DNA from: Spelaeicoccus albus
GTDB lineage: Bacteria; Actinomycetota; Actinomycetes; Actinomycetales; Brevibacteriaceae
Direction: 5' to 3'
DNA: 64,000 nucleotides
Assembly: GCF_013409065.1 (NCBI RefSeq)
Contig: NZ_JACBZP010000001.1
Location: 248,001 to 312,000, forward strand
In this document: positions 27,488 through 36,082 of the stretch, in pieces
How positions within the stretch are numbered: position 1 is the stretch's first letter
Layout of the letters: each line of letters opens with the position of its first letter
Position numbers and translations under genes: made by a program
The notes under the pieces: model-generated
The model's database searches: none
Seen by the model: only the letters and a program-made list of their open reading frames with translations
What the model was told of the DNA's origin: nothing

Positions 27488-29014
27488 CGATTTGAGCATG
27501 CCCGGATTTGCCACAAAGGTTCCGAGTACCGACCCGATGCCGAGCGCCGCCGCCCACAGCAATGCGGCCACAAGAGTCGTCATACCGGTAGTCATCGACA
27601 CGTGGGCGTTCGGCTGCGTCAGCTGGTAAATGCCCGTGAAGATTTTCAGGCCGGGCAGCAGCGGGAAGAGACCCGGAACTATGACGACCAACGCCGGCGC
27701 GTCGCGTCGATCGGTGACGATCCGGGCCAGTCCTGCCACGACGGCCGCGGCGATGGCCGCCACCAGAACGTTCCCCCAGTCCAGCAGTCCCAGGCTGATC
27801 CACACGATGTACCCGATCATCCCGATCAAACCGGACGGCACCACGAGTCGGCGCAACGACTGATTGCCGACGGCGCCGAGCACCGACACGACGAACGAGA
27901 GGATGATCGCCAGCAGCGACCGTGCCAGGGCGGGCGAACCGCGCCCGATCAGGACGTCGATCTCCTTCAGCCCAATGGCCTGTCCGATTGCCAGTCCGAC
28001 GCCCACACCGGCCACGATGGCGGCAAGCACGACGAACACATTTACCAGGCGCCCGGCCGCCGTGATGGGGAACCCGCTGATGGCGTCCTGCACGGTACTG
28101 ACGAAAGTGATTGTCGGCAACAGCAACATGATGCCCGCCGATACGACGAATTGCGGCCCCAACGGCACACCGAGCCGCGCCAGCGCCATGGCGACCGTCG
28201 TCGTGACAGCAGCGGTGGCCAATGCCACGAAGAAGTACGGGATGCCCGTCTTTTGCAGTTGCCGACCGACCAGCGACATGACGAACGTGATGATGGTGCC
28301 GACGGCCGCGCCGATCCATCCGCCGCCGATCAACACGGTAAGAGTTCCGGCCAGCACCGCCCACACGACCGTCACCAGCCACCTGTTGAACGGTTTGGGC
28401 TGGGCGATGATCGCATCGAGCCGAGCAGCGGCACCGACCTGATCGAGTTTGCCGGCCACCAAGTCGAGCACCAGACGGTGCACTGCGGCGAGCCGGCCGT
28501 AGTTGATGGACTCGCCGCGGTTCACGCCGAGCACCGTCAGCGGACGGCCGTCCGCAGTCGTATAGTGCACGATGATCGACTGATACGTCAGCTCCACGTC
28601 GAGGTCTTCCAGCCCGCATGCCGCGCAGGCCGCAATGATGCTGGTCTCGACGTCGAGATTGCTGGCGCCGGCGCGCAGCATGGTCTCCCCGAGGCGAAGC
28701 GCGAAGTCCAGCGTGATGCGTGCGTCGCTGTCGTCCGGCGCAGCCCGTTGCACCGGATGCGAGTACGGCGTGTTCCGCAGACGCTCCACGATGGGGATCG
28801 GCTGCGTGATCGGCGAATTGTCCGCAATGATCCTGTTGACGGCGCGCCTGGCGATCTTTTCGGCGCGCCTGGATTGCCGGTTCGACGTCGGCGCCGTTCC
28901 GATCAGGGGGCTCGGCCCGGTTTGCGCCCAGTCGTTGACCTGCGCATCGTCGACAGGTGCTTCCTCGACTTGCGCGTTCTCGGCCGTCTGAGGCTCGGAG
29001 TCCGACTCTGTCAT
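27434..29014 (-). CDS. Threonine/serine exporter family membrane protein (ThrE type)
   Basis: 526 residues. A cytosolic N-terminal domain (about 60-260: [51 protein letters not shown]) belongs to the ThrE/DUF1212 family. The C-terminal half has about ten TM helices, covering ThrE and ThrE_2-like parts in one chain. In Corynebacterium glutamicum ThrE exports L-threonine and L-serine. The amidohydrolase stop overlaps this ATG (TGA/ATG, 4 bp), so they form an operon. The 3' end overlaps ung. Confidence 0.9.
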   Translation of the reverse strand: MTESDSEPQTAENAQVEEAPVDDAQVNDWAQTGPSPLIGTAPTSNRQSRRAEKIARRAVNRIIADNSPITQPIPIVERLRNTPYSHPVQRAAPDDSDARITLDFALRLGETMLRAGASNLDVETSIIAACAACGLEDLDVELTYQSIIVHYTTADGRPLTVLGVNRGESINYGRLAAVHRLVLDLVAGKLDQVGAAARLDAIIAQPKPFNRWLVTVVWAVLAGTLTVLIGGGWIGAAVGTIITFVMSLVGRQLQKTGIPYFFVALATAAVTTTVAMALARLGVPLGPQFVVSAGIMLLLPTITFVSTVQDAISGFPITAAGRLVNVFVVLAAIVAGVGVGLAIGQAIGLKEIDVLIGRGSPALARSLLAIILSFVVSVLGAVGNQSLRRLVVPSGLIGMIGYIVWISLGLLDWGNVLVAAIAAAVVAGLARIVTDRRDAPALVVIVPGLFPLLPGLKIFTGIYQLTQPNAHVSMTTGMTTLVAALLWAAALGIGSVLGTFVANPGMLKSLRRRKPPVNRSGTLSDE

Positions 29015-30237
29015 ACGCGGTAGGTCCCTGCCACGGATCCATCCGGATCCGCGGCGTCGTAGCGGTATACGCGGTTGCCGCCGATATACACCTCGCGTGC
29101 CCGGGACATGACGTCAAGCGGGTCGCCGTCCCACAGGACTATATCGGCGTCGCGGCCCGGGGTGAGTGAACCAATGCGATGGTCGAGACCCATCATGCGT
29201 GCCGGATTGATTGTCAACGCCCGCAACGCCTCGTCGTGCTCGAGCCCTTCCTTCATGGCCAACGCCGCCTGGTACACCAGGAAATCGATGGGGACGACGG
29301 GATGGTCGGTCGTGATGGCGATCCGGACGCCGGCGCCGGCCAGCGCGCCGGGAGTGCGCAGGTGACGGTTCCGCAGCTCGACCTTCGACCGACTCGTGAA
29401 CAACGGACCGATGATGACGGGAATGTGTTTGTCGGCCAAATAATCGGCGATGAGGTGGCCTTCGGTGCCGTGGTTGACGACGAGCCGGTAGCCGAATTCT
29501 TCGGACAACCGCACCGCCGTGGCAATGTCGTCGGCGCGGTGCGTGTGCTGATCCCAGGCGAGTTCGCCGTCCAGCACGCGCACGAGAGTCTCCAGCCCGC
29601 CGTCCCGGGTGAACGGTTTGCCCTCCAGCTCCGCCGCATCTCGGGCCGAACGGTAGTCCTCGGCCGCACGGAACGCGTCGCGAATGACTGCCGCGGTCCC
29701 CATCCGGGTCGACGGCAGCTTCTTTTGCTCGCCGTACACGCGTTTCGGGTTCTCGCCCAAGGCGCTCTTCACGGAGACGGAGTCGCTGATGAGCATTTCA
29801 TCGACAATGCGTCCCCACGTCTTGACCGCAACCGTCTGGCCACCGATCGGATTGCCGGATCCGGGCTTGATCAGGGCGGCGGTCACACCGCCGCGCAGCG
29901 CGTCGCGAAAGCCTTCGTCGGCAGGGTTGACGGCATCGATCGCTCGCAGCCGGGCGCCGTTCGGATCGGTCATCTCGTTGGTGTCGTCGCCGGCCCACCC
30001 GTCGGCCTCCTCATGGATGCCGACGTGCGCATGCGGTTCGAAGAATCCCGGCAACACCCAACGTCCTGCCGCGTTGACGACGTGGGCGTCGTCCGGAATC
30101 CGCACGTCCGCGCCGACCGCATCGACCTTGCCGTCGGTGACCAGGACGACGCCGCCGTCGATCGGGTCGGCGGGATTTCCGTGCTCGTCGGCGATAGGAA
30201 GAACGCGTCCGCCAGTGAAGGCCACAGTCGATGTCAT
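29011..30237 (-). CDS. Amidohydrolase family protein (imidazolonepropionase-like)
   Basis: 408 residues from ATG at 30237 (three codons inside the longest frame). It has the metal-binding HxH motif (EPHAHVGIHEE, about residues 68-70), a second metal site in VVNHGTEGH and the catalytic Asp in ITTDHPVVP; GRDADIVLWDGDPLD is the standard C-terminal signature. The subfamily covers metal-dependent hydrolases acting on cyclic amides, dipeptides or xenobiotics. It is the first gene of the operon with the ThrE-type exporter; no substrate is assigned. Confidence 0.92.
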   Translation of the reverse strand: MTSTVAFTGGRVLPIADEHGNPADPIDGGVVLVTDGKVDAVGADVRIPDDAHVVNAAGRWVLPGFFEPHAHVGIHEEADGWAGDDTNEMTDPNGARLRAIDAVNPADEGFRDALRGGVTAALIKPGSGNPIGGQTVAVKTWGRIVDEMLISDSVSVKSALGENPKRVYGEQKKLPSTRMGTAAVIRDAFRAAEDYRSARDAAELEGKPFTRDGGLETLVRVLDGELAWDQHTHRADDIATAVRLSEEFGYRLVVNHGTEGHLIADYLADKHIPVIIGPLFTSRSKVELRNRHLRTPGALAGAGVRIAITTDHPVVPIDFLVYQAALAMKEGLEHDEALRALTINPARMMGLDHRIGSLTPGRDADIVLWDGDPLDVMSRAREVYIGGNRVYRYDAADPDGSVAGTYRV

Positions 30238-30385
30238 GTGTTGCAAACTCCCGGTGATGGTCGAGGTGAATTGGTGTCGTCTTCAGCATAGTTTCACGCA
30301 GCCGGGAAGTCGCGCCGGACGCGCGGCAGCCGACGGCCAGGCAGCCGATTGGCGGCCACCCGTTCCGATCGGGTTTAGTTGATGT

Positions 30386-31531
30386 ATGAGTTCACGGCGT
30401 TCCGCTGCCACCCCCGATGGCGCCTCCACCGGCGCTCGGGGCACTACGTCCGTCGCCCGATCCGCGACCGGGGCGCCCGCCGACCCGGGCGATCGCACCG
30501 GGTCGATAGTTTTTGCCATTTTGGCGATGCTGGTGGCCACGCTCACCATGATTCCGGCCGCCGATCTTGTGAAGGAAAGACTCTCCGGCGGTCTCGGCGG
30601 CGACGCGCATATCGTCCTACCGGTCATTGCCGCAGTGGTGTCGGGGATCGTGGTCGCCGCCGTTTTCGCGGTCAGCGTGCGCATGTCGGGCCTGGGCGTC
30701 ATCATCGTGGGTGCGCTGCTGATCGCCGCCGGTATCGCGTTCTTGGCCGCGCCCGCCGCATTGATGAACGTCGACCCGGGCAGCGGCTACTGGCATGCCT
30801 TGAGCACCGGGTCGTCGTGGATCAGCATCAGCGGCGGTTTCCCGGCCGCCGGCGCCGTCGGAATCGGCATCGGGATCGGAGCGCATCAGCGGCGACGCGG
30901 ACGAACTGCCGGGCCGGCCGGCATGTCCGTCGCCGGCGTCCTGCTGGCCATTGCCGGTTCGCTGTTCGTTGCGTACGCCGGAACGGGCAGCACGAAACCG
31001 GCGGTGTTCTTGCTCTCCGCAAAGGTCGGCGACGCCGAGTTGTACCGCCGGATGCTCTTCGAGCCGCACTATCTGACGTTATTGGCCGTGCTGGCCATTG
31101 GGCTGATCCTCTTGGTCGCGGCCGGCTCCATGGTGCGCTGGTCGGCGTGGTCGGCGATCGTCGCGGGCGCATTGGTGGAGATCCCGGTACTCGTGATGGT
31201 GATTCGGCCGGGGTGGATTATTTCGGGAAGCGGATCAATGCTGCACAGTGGAAGCGCCGGCACGAACATCGGCGAATTCATCTTGTTCGGCGGGCTCGGC
31301 CTGGTCGGCGTGGTGCTGCTCGGTGGCGGCGCGGGCACGTTGATGATCCGGCCCGCGCTTGCTCCGGACGACGCGGACGACGCGACGTCAGAGACCCCGA
31401 CCGCAGCAGGTGGCGCCACGGCGTCCGGTGAACGGGGCGGCGCCGACGAGCCGTCCGACTCAGCGCTTGGCGGCGTTCGGGACGACGACCCAGAGCGCGA
31501 TGTAGATGAGGAACTGCGGCCCCGGGAGTAA
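30386..31531 (+). CDS. Multi-pass membrane protein of unknown function
   Basis: 381 residues with about eight TM helices between residues 38 and 325 (for example SIVFAILAMLVATLTMIPA, LPVIAAVVSGIVVAAVFAV, GVIIVGALLIAAGIAFL). The N-terminus is Ser/Thr-rich and cytosolic, the C-terminus acidic and disordered. I do not recognise a family; it is not a known transporter by motif. Its last 72 bp overlap the convergent pspC-like gene. Confidence 0.7.
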   Translation: MSSRRSAATPDGASTGARGTTSVARSATGAPADPGDRTGSIVFAILAMLVATLTMIPAADLVKERLSGGLGGDAHIVLPVIAAVVSGIVVAAVFAVSVRMSGLGVIIVGALLIAAGIAFLAAPAALMNVDPGSGYWHALSTGSSWISISGGFPAAGAVGIGIGIGAHQRRRGRTAGPAGMSVAGVLLAIAGSLFVAYAGTGSTKPAVFLLSAKVGDAELYRRMLFEPHYLTLLAVLAIGLILLVAAGSMVRWSAWSAIVAGALVEIPVLVMVIRPGWIISGSGSMLHSGSAGTNIGEFILFGGLGLVGVVLLGGGAGTLMIRPALAPDDADDATSETPTAAGGATASGERGGADEPSDSALGGVRDDDPERDVDEELRPRE

Positions 31532-31645
31532 GCACGAGACGATGAACAACAGCCGGATGATTCCTGCGCTGATGCCGAACCGGTCGCCGAGACCGGCACA
31601 GACGCCGGCGATCCAGCGCCCGCGCTTGGGACGAACGAGTTCCAT
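31460..31645 (-). CDS. PspC domain protein
   Basis: 61 residues: a basic N-terminus (MELVRPKRGRWIAGVCAGLG), then a TM helix (IIRLLFIVSCLLPGPQFLIY) and VVPNAAKR. This is the full PspC domain, LxRsk..GWiAGVCAGLa. PspC proteins are small membrane sensors in phage-shock-like systems. It stands away from the PspA operon (about 18 kb), so a functional link is inferred only. The overlap with the membrane protein gene is convergent. Confidence 0.88.
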   Translation of the reverse strand: MELVRPKRGRWIAGVCAGLGDRFGISAGIIRLLFIVSCLLPGPQFLIYIALWVVVPNAAKR

Positions 31646-31756
31646 GGGAGCCCTCCTTGGTCAGGGTGCGGCCGCTTGCACGGCAATTACCCTCCCAGCT
31701 TGGCACGGCGGGGCGTTCGGCGCGACCAGTCGCCGGCGCGGTGGCAGACTGGAACG

Positions 31757-32854
31757 GTGAATCGCTACATCATCATCGGCGCCGGAGCTATCGGCGGAAC
31801 CCTTGCTGCGCGGCTGACCGAACACGGCCGGGAGGTCGTTGCGGTGGCACGCGGCGAACACGGCAGGGCAATCGGCCGGCGCGGGCTGACCTTGCGCTCC
31901 CCCGACGACACAGTCACCGTCCGGCCGAAAGTGGCGGCGTCGCCGTCCGAGGTGCGCCTCAGAACGTCCGACGTGCTCGTCCTTGCGGTAAAAACGCAGC
32001 AGGCCGGCGCAGCGCTGGCCGAATGGGCGGACGTGCGCGTCGTGAACGAGACGGGCGACGACATCGGCGCGGCCGGCGATCTGCTGCCGATCGCGACGGC
32101 GCTCAACGGAGTGCACGCCGATGAGCTCGCGGCACGATACTTCACGACTGTGATCGCGGCGTGCGTGCTGTTACCGGCGGTCTTCCTGCAGCCCGGCGAG
32201 GTCATGGTCCGCGTCGCGCCGGTCAGCGGCGGGTTCATCGTGGGAAGTCCGTTGCCGGGCCCGCTCGGGATCGATGAGGCGGCGTCGACGGCCGTCGAGA
32301 CGATCCGGCGCGACTGGACGTCCGCCACGTTCGAAGTGCTTCCCGTGCCCAACGTGATGGATTGGAAGTACACAAAGCTCGTGTCCAACCTGGCCAATGC
32401 GCCGCAAGCCCTGCTCGGCCCCGACTCGGACGAGCTCTCCGCGATCGTCGAGTTGGCGAGCACGGAAGGTGCGAGGGTGCTGGACGAGGCCGGCATCGCC
32501 CGCGTGAGCGGAGCCGAACGCGAACGGATGCGAACTTTCATCTCCGGCGTGCGGCCGGTGCCGGGCCAGCCCGATTCGATCGGAGGATCGACGTGGCAAT
32601 CCCTGAGGCGCGGCACGGCCCTCGAATCCGATTTCCTGAACGGCGAGATCGTGGCGGTCGCCCATCGGCACGGCAGACGCGCGCCGGTGAACGCCGCCTT
32701 GGCACGGCTTGCGCGGACTGCGTCGGCACGCGGACTTCGCCCGGGCCAGACCAGCGCAGCGGCGATTCGTGCGGCGATCGGCGAGGCGGCCGGCGCCGAG
32801 ACGGCCGGCCGTGCCGACTCGGGTTCGGCCGCCGCGCCGCCGGTGGCAGACTAG
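31757..32854 (+). CDS. Ketopantoate reductase/ApbA family protein
   Basis: 365 residues from GTG at 31757, chosen because the Rossmann motif IIIGAGAIGGTLAARL sits right after the start; upstream codons of the longer frame are rejected. Catalytic Lys (KLVSNLANAPQALLGP, the KL.NL.NA motif) and a C-terminal helical domain are present. The family reduces 2-dehydropantoate to pantoate with NADPH, but actinobacteria often have divergent paralogues for other 2-ketoacids. The SGNH hydrolase follows after 5 bp. Confidence 0.85.
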   Translation: MNRYIIIGAGAIGGTLAARLTEHGREVVAVARGEHGRAIGRRGLTLRSPDDTVTVRPKVAASPSEVRLRTSDVLVLAVKTQQAGAALAEWADVRVVNETGDDIGAAGDLLPIATALNGVHADELAARYFTTVIAACVLLPAVFLQPGEVMVRVAPVSGGFIVGSPLPGPLGIDEAASTAVETIRRDWTSATFEVLPVPNVMDWKYTKLVSNLANAPQALLGPDSDELSAIVELASTEGARVLDEAGIARVSGAERERMRTFISGVRPVPGQPDSIGGSTWQSLRRGTALESDFLNGEIVAVAHRHGRRAPVNAALARLARTASARGLRPGQTSAAAIRAAIGEAAGAETAGRADSGSAAAPPVAD

Positions 32855-32859
32855 GGATC

Positions 32860-33642
32860 GTGACCTTTTCCAGTTTTGTCGCCCTCGGCGATTCTTTCAG
32901 CGAAGGATTGAACGACCCCGCGCCGGGAGGCGATCCGGACCGGTTCCGCGGATGGGCGGACCGGCTGGCCGAAATGCTCGTCGTGTCGCCGGTCGGCTCC
33001 CCGGCCTTGCGGTACGCGAACCTGGCCGTCCGCGGAAAACTCCTTGCGTCGATAGTCGACGACCAAGTGCCGCGTGCAGCCGAGCTCGCCCCGGACCTCG
33101 TGACGCTGTGCGCGGGCGGCAACGACTGCATCCGGCCGGCCGCCGATCCGGACGAGCTTGCCGCACGGCTCGACGACGCCGTCCAGACCCTGCAGGCCGC
33201 CGGCTGCACGGTCATGCTGGCAAATGGGTTCGATACGCGAATGACGCCGCTGCTCAAGGCCCTGCGCGGACGGGTCGGCGTCTACAACGCGAACATGTGG
33301 ACTATCGCTGGGCGTCGCGGCGCACTCATGCTCGATCTGTGGGGATTGCAGTCCATCCAGGATCTGCGGCTCTGGTCCGATGACAGGCTGCATCTGACCT
33401 CGGAGGGCCACGAGCTCGTGGCCCGTCGTGCCCTGGCCGTGCTCGAAGGCAGGACCGCCGAGGACGACGAGCTGCCGCCGGCACGGCCGCCGCGCCCGCT
33501 GCGTCAAGCGGTCACCGAGGAGGCACACTGGGTTCGCGAGCACTTGGCGCCGTGGGTGGGCCGCCGGCTGCGCGGCCGTTCCTCCGGCGACGGGCGCTCG
33601 CCCAAGCTTCCGGAACTGACGCGGGTCACGCCGGATAAGTGA
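32860..33642 (+). CDS. SGNH/GDSL-type esterase
   Basis: 260 residues from GTG at 32860, which places the block-I motif FVALGDSFSEGLND at residues 7-20. The block-II Gly (NLAVRGK), block-III GGNDCIRP and block-V DRLHLTSEGHELV complete the SGNH set with Ser and the Asp-x-x-His dyad. No signal peptide, so cytosolic. The family hydrolyses acyl esters. It follows the ApbA-like gene by 5 bp and its 3' end overlaps the convergent DUF488 gene by 17 bp. Confidence 0.93.
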   Translation: MTFSSFVALGDSFSEGLNDPAPGGDPDRFRGWADRLAEMLVVSPVGSPALRYANLAVRGKLLASIVDDQVPRAAELAPDLVTLCAGGNDCIRPAADPDELAARLDDAVQTLQAAGCTVMLANGFDTRMTPLLKALRGRVGVYNANMWTIAGRRGALMLDLWGLQSIQDLRLWSDDRLHLTSEGHELVARRALAVLEGRTAEDDELPPARPPRPLRQAVTEEAHWVREHLAPWVGRRLRGRSSGDGRSPKLPELTRVTPDK

Positions 33643-34129
33643 CTGTCTGCCCGTCCACGCGGGCGAACTTGGTCAGCGACGCCTCGTGCGGGCCGTTGTC
33701 CATCAAATGCCGGACGTCGTAGCCGCGGGCGATCAGCGCATCGGTGACCATCCGCCGGTGGCAGCGCCACCACACGGCTTCGGCGCACATGATTGACACC
33801 GTGTGATCGCGGGTCAAGGCGGTCAGCTCGTCCATTCCCTCGGCGAAAGTCGTCGTCTGCATCCAGTCGGCGTATCCGCGAAATGCGGGATGTTCCCAGG
33901 CGGCATTGGTGTCCTCGCCGGTGACCTTGCGTCGTCCGCCGAGTTTTTCGCCGAGCCAGACGTAGCCGCCGTCCCATCGCTCCGCCAGCTTGTCGCGGGC
34001 CCATTGCGGGTTCTTCCGCGACGACGGGAACGAGCGGATGTCGGCCACCAGATCGACTCCCGCGCCGGCGAGCATGCGTTCCACGTCCTCGACGGAACGC
34101 GTCGAGTGTCCGATCGTGTAGACGACCAC
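33626..34129 (-). CDS. DUF488 domain protein
   Basis: About 167 residues from GTG at 34129, which has GGAGG upstream. The family signature VVYTIGHSTRSVEDVERML and ADIRSFPSSRKNPQW are present, followed by CAEAVWWRCHRRMVTDAL, a conserved Cys-rich segment. DUF488 proteins are widespread and cytosolic, with no established activity. The arrangement is convergent with the SGNH gene. Confidence 0.88.
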   Translation of the reverse strand: MVVYTIGHSTRSVEDVERMLAGAGVDLVADIRSFPSSRKNPQWARDKLAERWDGGYVWLGEKLGGRRKVTGEDTNAAWEHPAFRGYADWMQTTTFAEGMDELTALTRDHTVSIMCAEAVWWRCHRRMVTDALIARGYDVRHLMDNGPHEASLTKFARVDGQTVTYPA

Positions 34130-34298
34130 CGGTACTCCCCTCCGTCGTCTCACGCCCACCGTACGCGTCGTGCCTCCGGCTGCCGCACGGAGCCGGTTGA
34201 ACTCTCAAGCTTTCTGGGGAATTGCACAACCCGTGATGCACAATGGACGTAGCGTGAACCCGGCGATATCGGGGGGATATTTTCGGAGTTTGCGCTTG

Positions 34299-34333
34299 CC
34301 GCGCCCCACGATCCGCATGTGGGGCGCGGTTTC
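34299..34333. terminator. Hairpin downstream of tRNA-Thr
   Basis: An 11-bp stem CCGCGCCCCAC (34299-34309) pairs with 34319-34329 and is followed by TTTC on the plus strand. It is about 60 nt past the tRNA 3' end, so may terminate it on the minus strand. Confidence 0.5.
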
Positions 34334-34386
34334 GGCGTTTCGGCCGAAATCCGCCGCACGAGCGGGCAGAGCTGCCGGCCACGCTG

Positions 34387-34462
34387 TGGAGCCGACTGTC
34401 GGGTTCGAACCGACGACCTTCGCTTTACAAGAGCGGTGCTCTACCAGCTGAGCTAAGTCGGC
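34387..34462 (-). tRNA. tRNA-Thr (anticodon TGT), CCA encoded
   Basis: On the minus strand from 34462: a 7-bp acceptor stem GCCGACT/AGTCGGC, D arm GCTC-8-GAGC, anticodon loop CTTGTAA giving TGT (reads ACA), a 5-nt variable loop, and T arm GTCGG-TTCGAAC-CCGAC. The discriminator is T, followed by encoded CCA (34387-34389). All stems pair except the outermost anticodon-stem position, which is C-A. Confidence 0.95.
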
Positions 34463-34522
34463 GTGCATCGGGCACAACGTAGATCGTAAACCACTGCCCG
34501 CATCATTCGCACATTCCGTCCG

Positions 34523-34550
34523 GCGGCGGGGCGCTTCTACGCCCCGCCGC
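34523..34550 (-). terminator. Hairpin downstream of the DsbA-like gene
   Basis: An 11-bp GC stem GCGGCGGGGCG (34523-34533) pairs with 34540-34550 across a 6-nt loop, 25 bp past the DsbA-like stop. There is no U-tract, so termination is only likely. Confidence 0.45.
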
Positions 34551-34574
34551 ACGCACGGCCATGTGCACTCGCGC

Positions 34575-35483
34575 TTACTTCGAGTCGTCCAATGCGCCCG
34601 CGGCCTTAAGCACCTTGATCGAGAACTTGTTCGCGTCCTGCCAGGTCTTGCCGCTGACTTCCTTGCCGTTCAACAGCACTGTCGGCGTAGCCGAAATCTT
34701 CTTCAGCGCCTGCGACGTGTTGTATGCGACGGACTTTTTGAAAAATTCGCCCGAGATGCATTTCGCCACCGTCGGATTCTTTCCCTTGGCCGACGTGTCG
34801 ATCTTCTTGTTCACATCGACGCCGGCGCTCTTGATGCCGGCGATCAGTTGCTGATCGGTCATCCCGTGCCCGTTCTCTTCGGGCTGCTTGCCGAACATCG
34901 TGGTTAGCGTGTGCATGTACTTCTTTGGCTGGCTGTCGGCCACGCAGCCCATCGCATTGGCAGCGCGCGAAGAGTACCTGTTGCCGTTCGAGGAATCGTC
35001 CAAGAACGCAATGGGCCGGTATTCGACTGCGACGTTTCCGGTTTTGGCCCAGTGCTGGATGTGCGCGCCGTTGATTTGTTCAAAGCTCTTGCACACCGGA
35101 CATTGCAGGTCGAGGTAGACCACCAGGTGCGCAGCACCTTTTTTGAGCGTCTTCGAGTTCGCCGGCTCGAGACTCTTCGGCACGTCCTTGTTCTTGGTGC
35201 CCGGCGGCGCGATAGGCGTGTCACCCTTGCCGAAGGTGATTCCTCCGTCCACGTAGGTGCTCGGCGTGACGGACGGCGAGGACACGTGCCCCTTCGGTGC
35301 ATCGGTCTGACTGGTGGCCACGATGACGACTATCACCACTGCTACTGCCACGATCAGCGCAACAACGCCGCCTCGCAGCCAGATCTTGGAGGCGCGTTCC
35401 TTGCGCGCCTGGACTTCTGCGATCCGGCGGGCTTGCTCGCGCGCGGAGGCGCGGTTGTTCTTATTGGATTTTCCTGACGGCAT
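34575..35483 (-). CDS. Membrane-anchored DsbA-like thioredoxin protein
   Basis: 302 residues: a basic cytosolic N-terminus (1-35), one TM helix (VVALIVAVAVVIVVIVATS), a linker (about 60-115), then a DsbA-type thioredoxin domain with CPVC in YLDLQCPVCKSFEQ and the cis-Pro segment ISATPTVLLNGKEV. A further Cys pair (MGCVAD and AKCISG) may form a structural disulfide. Actinobacterial relatives form disulfides in exported proteins. AAGGACC precedes the start. Confidence 0.93.
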   Translation of the reverse strand: MPSGKSNKNNRASAREQARRIAEVQARKERASKIWLRGGVVALIVAVAVVIVVIVATSQTDAPKGHVSSPSVTPSTYVDGGITFGKGDTPIAPPGTKNKDVPKSLEPANSKTLKKGAAHLVVYLDLQCPVCKSFEQINGAHIQHWAKTGNVAVEYRPIAFLDDSSNGNRYSSRAANAMGCVADSQPKKYMHTLTTMFGKQPEENGHGMTDQQLIAGIKSAGVDVNKKIDTSAKGKNPTVAKCISGEFFKKSVAYNTSQALKKISATPTVLLNGKEVSGKTWQDANKFSIKVLKAAGALDDSK

Positions 35484-35523
35484 ATGAGGTCCTTACGAGC
35501 GTGAAAAGTTTGACGGAACTGTT

Positions 35524-36078
35524 TCAGGCGCAAAGAGGCGGCCCGCGCATCCCGCACGGTTCGCACCGAACCAGGCGCGTCCGGGTAGCGGGTTCGCGGT
35601 ACGAAGCTCGGCGGGGTCCGCAAATGCCGGACGGCGTGTCCGCAAGTGCCAGCAGCCTGCGCCAGATCTCCCCGCGAGACAATGCCGCAGCAAACCGGCA
35701 AGCCCGGGCCGCACGCGCCGACGTGCCGGCATAGATCAGCCCGATGCACGCCGCGCCGATCAGCAGCCAGACCATCAGAGCGGCGAAATCGCCGCCGGGC
35801 GTTACCTCCTCGGCCGGACAATCCGGCGACACGCTGACGATCGCCAGCGCAATCCCTGCGCGGGCCAGGCGGCCGGCCAAGTACACGCACCGTGTCGCGT
35901 GGTCGATGCCGGCAACCGCGACGAGCCGTAACCCGACTTGCACGGCGGCGGCGACAACCGCCGCCGAAAACACCATGCGAAGCAGACGGGCCCGAATCCG
36001 CTGCGCGCGTTCGCGCGGCGCACCGAACGGCTGCGCATCGTGCGAACGGTCGCGGCGCGACGCGGAATAGGCGGACAC
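35524..36078 (-). CDS. Small membrane protein of unknown function
   Basis: 184 residues with three or four hydrophobic helices (residues about 35-55, 62-82, 95-117), an arginine-rich N-terminus and a Cys-containing basic tail (CGPRRASY, CEPCGMRGP). I do not recognise it. It lies 4 bp from the kinase stop and 40 bp upstream of the DsbA-like gene on the same strand, so it may be a middle member of that operon. Two overlapping frames here look less protein-like. Confidence 0.6.
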   Translation of the reverse strand: MSAYSASRRDRSHDAQPFGAPRERAQRIRARLLRMVFSAAVVAAAVQVGLRLVAVAGIDHATRCVYLAGRLARAGIALAIVSVSPDCPAEEVTPGGDFAALMVWLLIGAACIGLIYAGTSARAARACRFAAALSRGEIWRRLLALADTPSGICGPRRASYREPATRTRLVRCEPCGMRGPPLCA

Positions 36079-36082
36079 GGCC

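Noticed and set aside
35354-35890. Alternative 178-codon minus-strand frame overlapping the DsbA-like and membrane protein genes
   Set aside because: It overlaps the well supported DsbA-like coding region and is Arg/Gly-rich with no TM or domain; the 35524-36078 frame is more protein-like.
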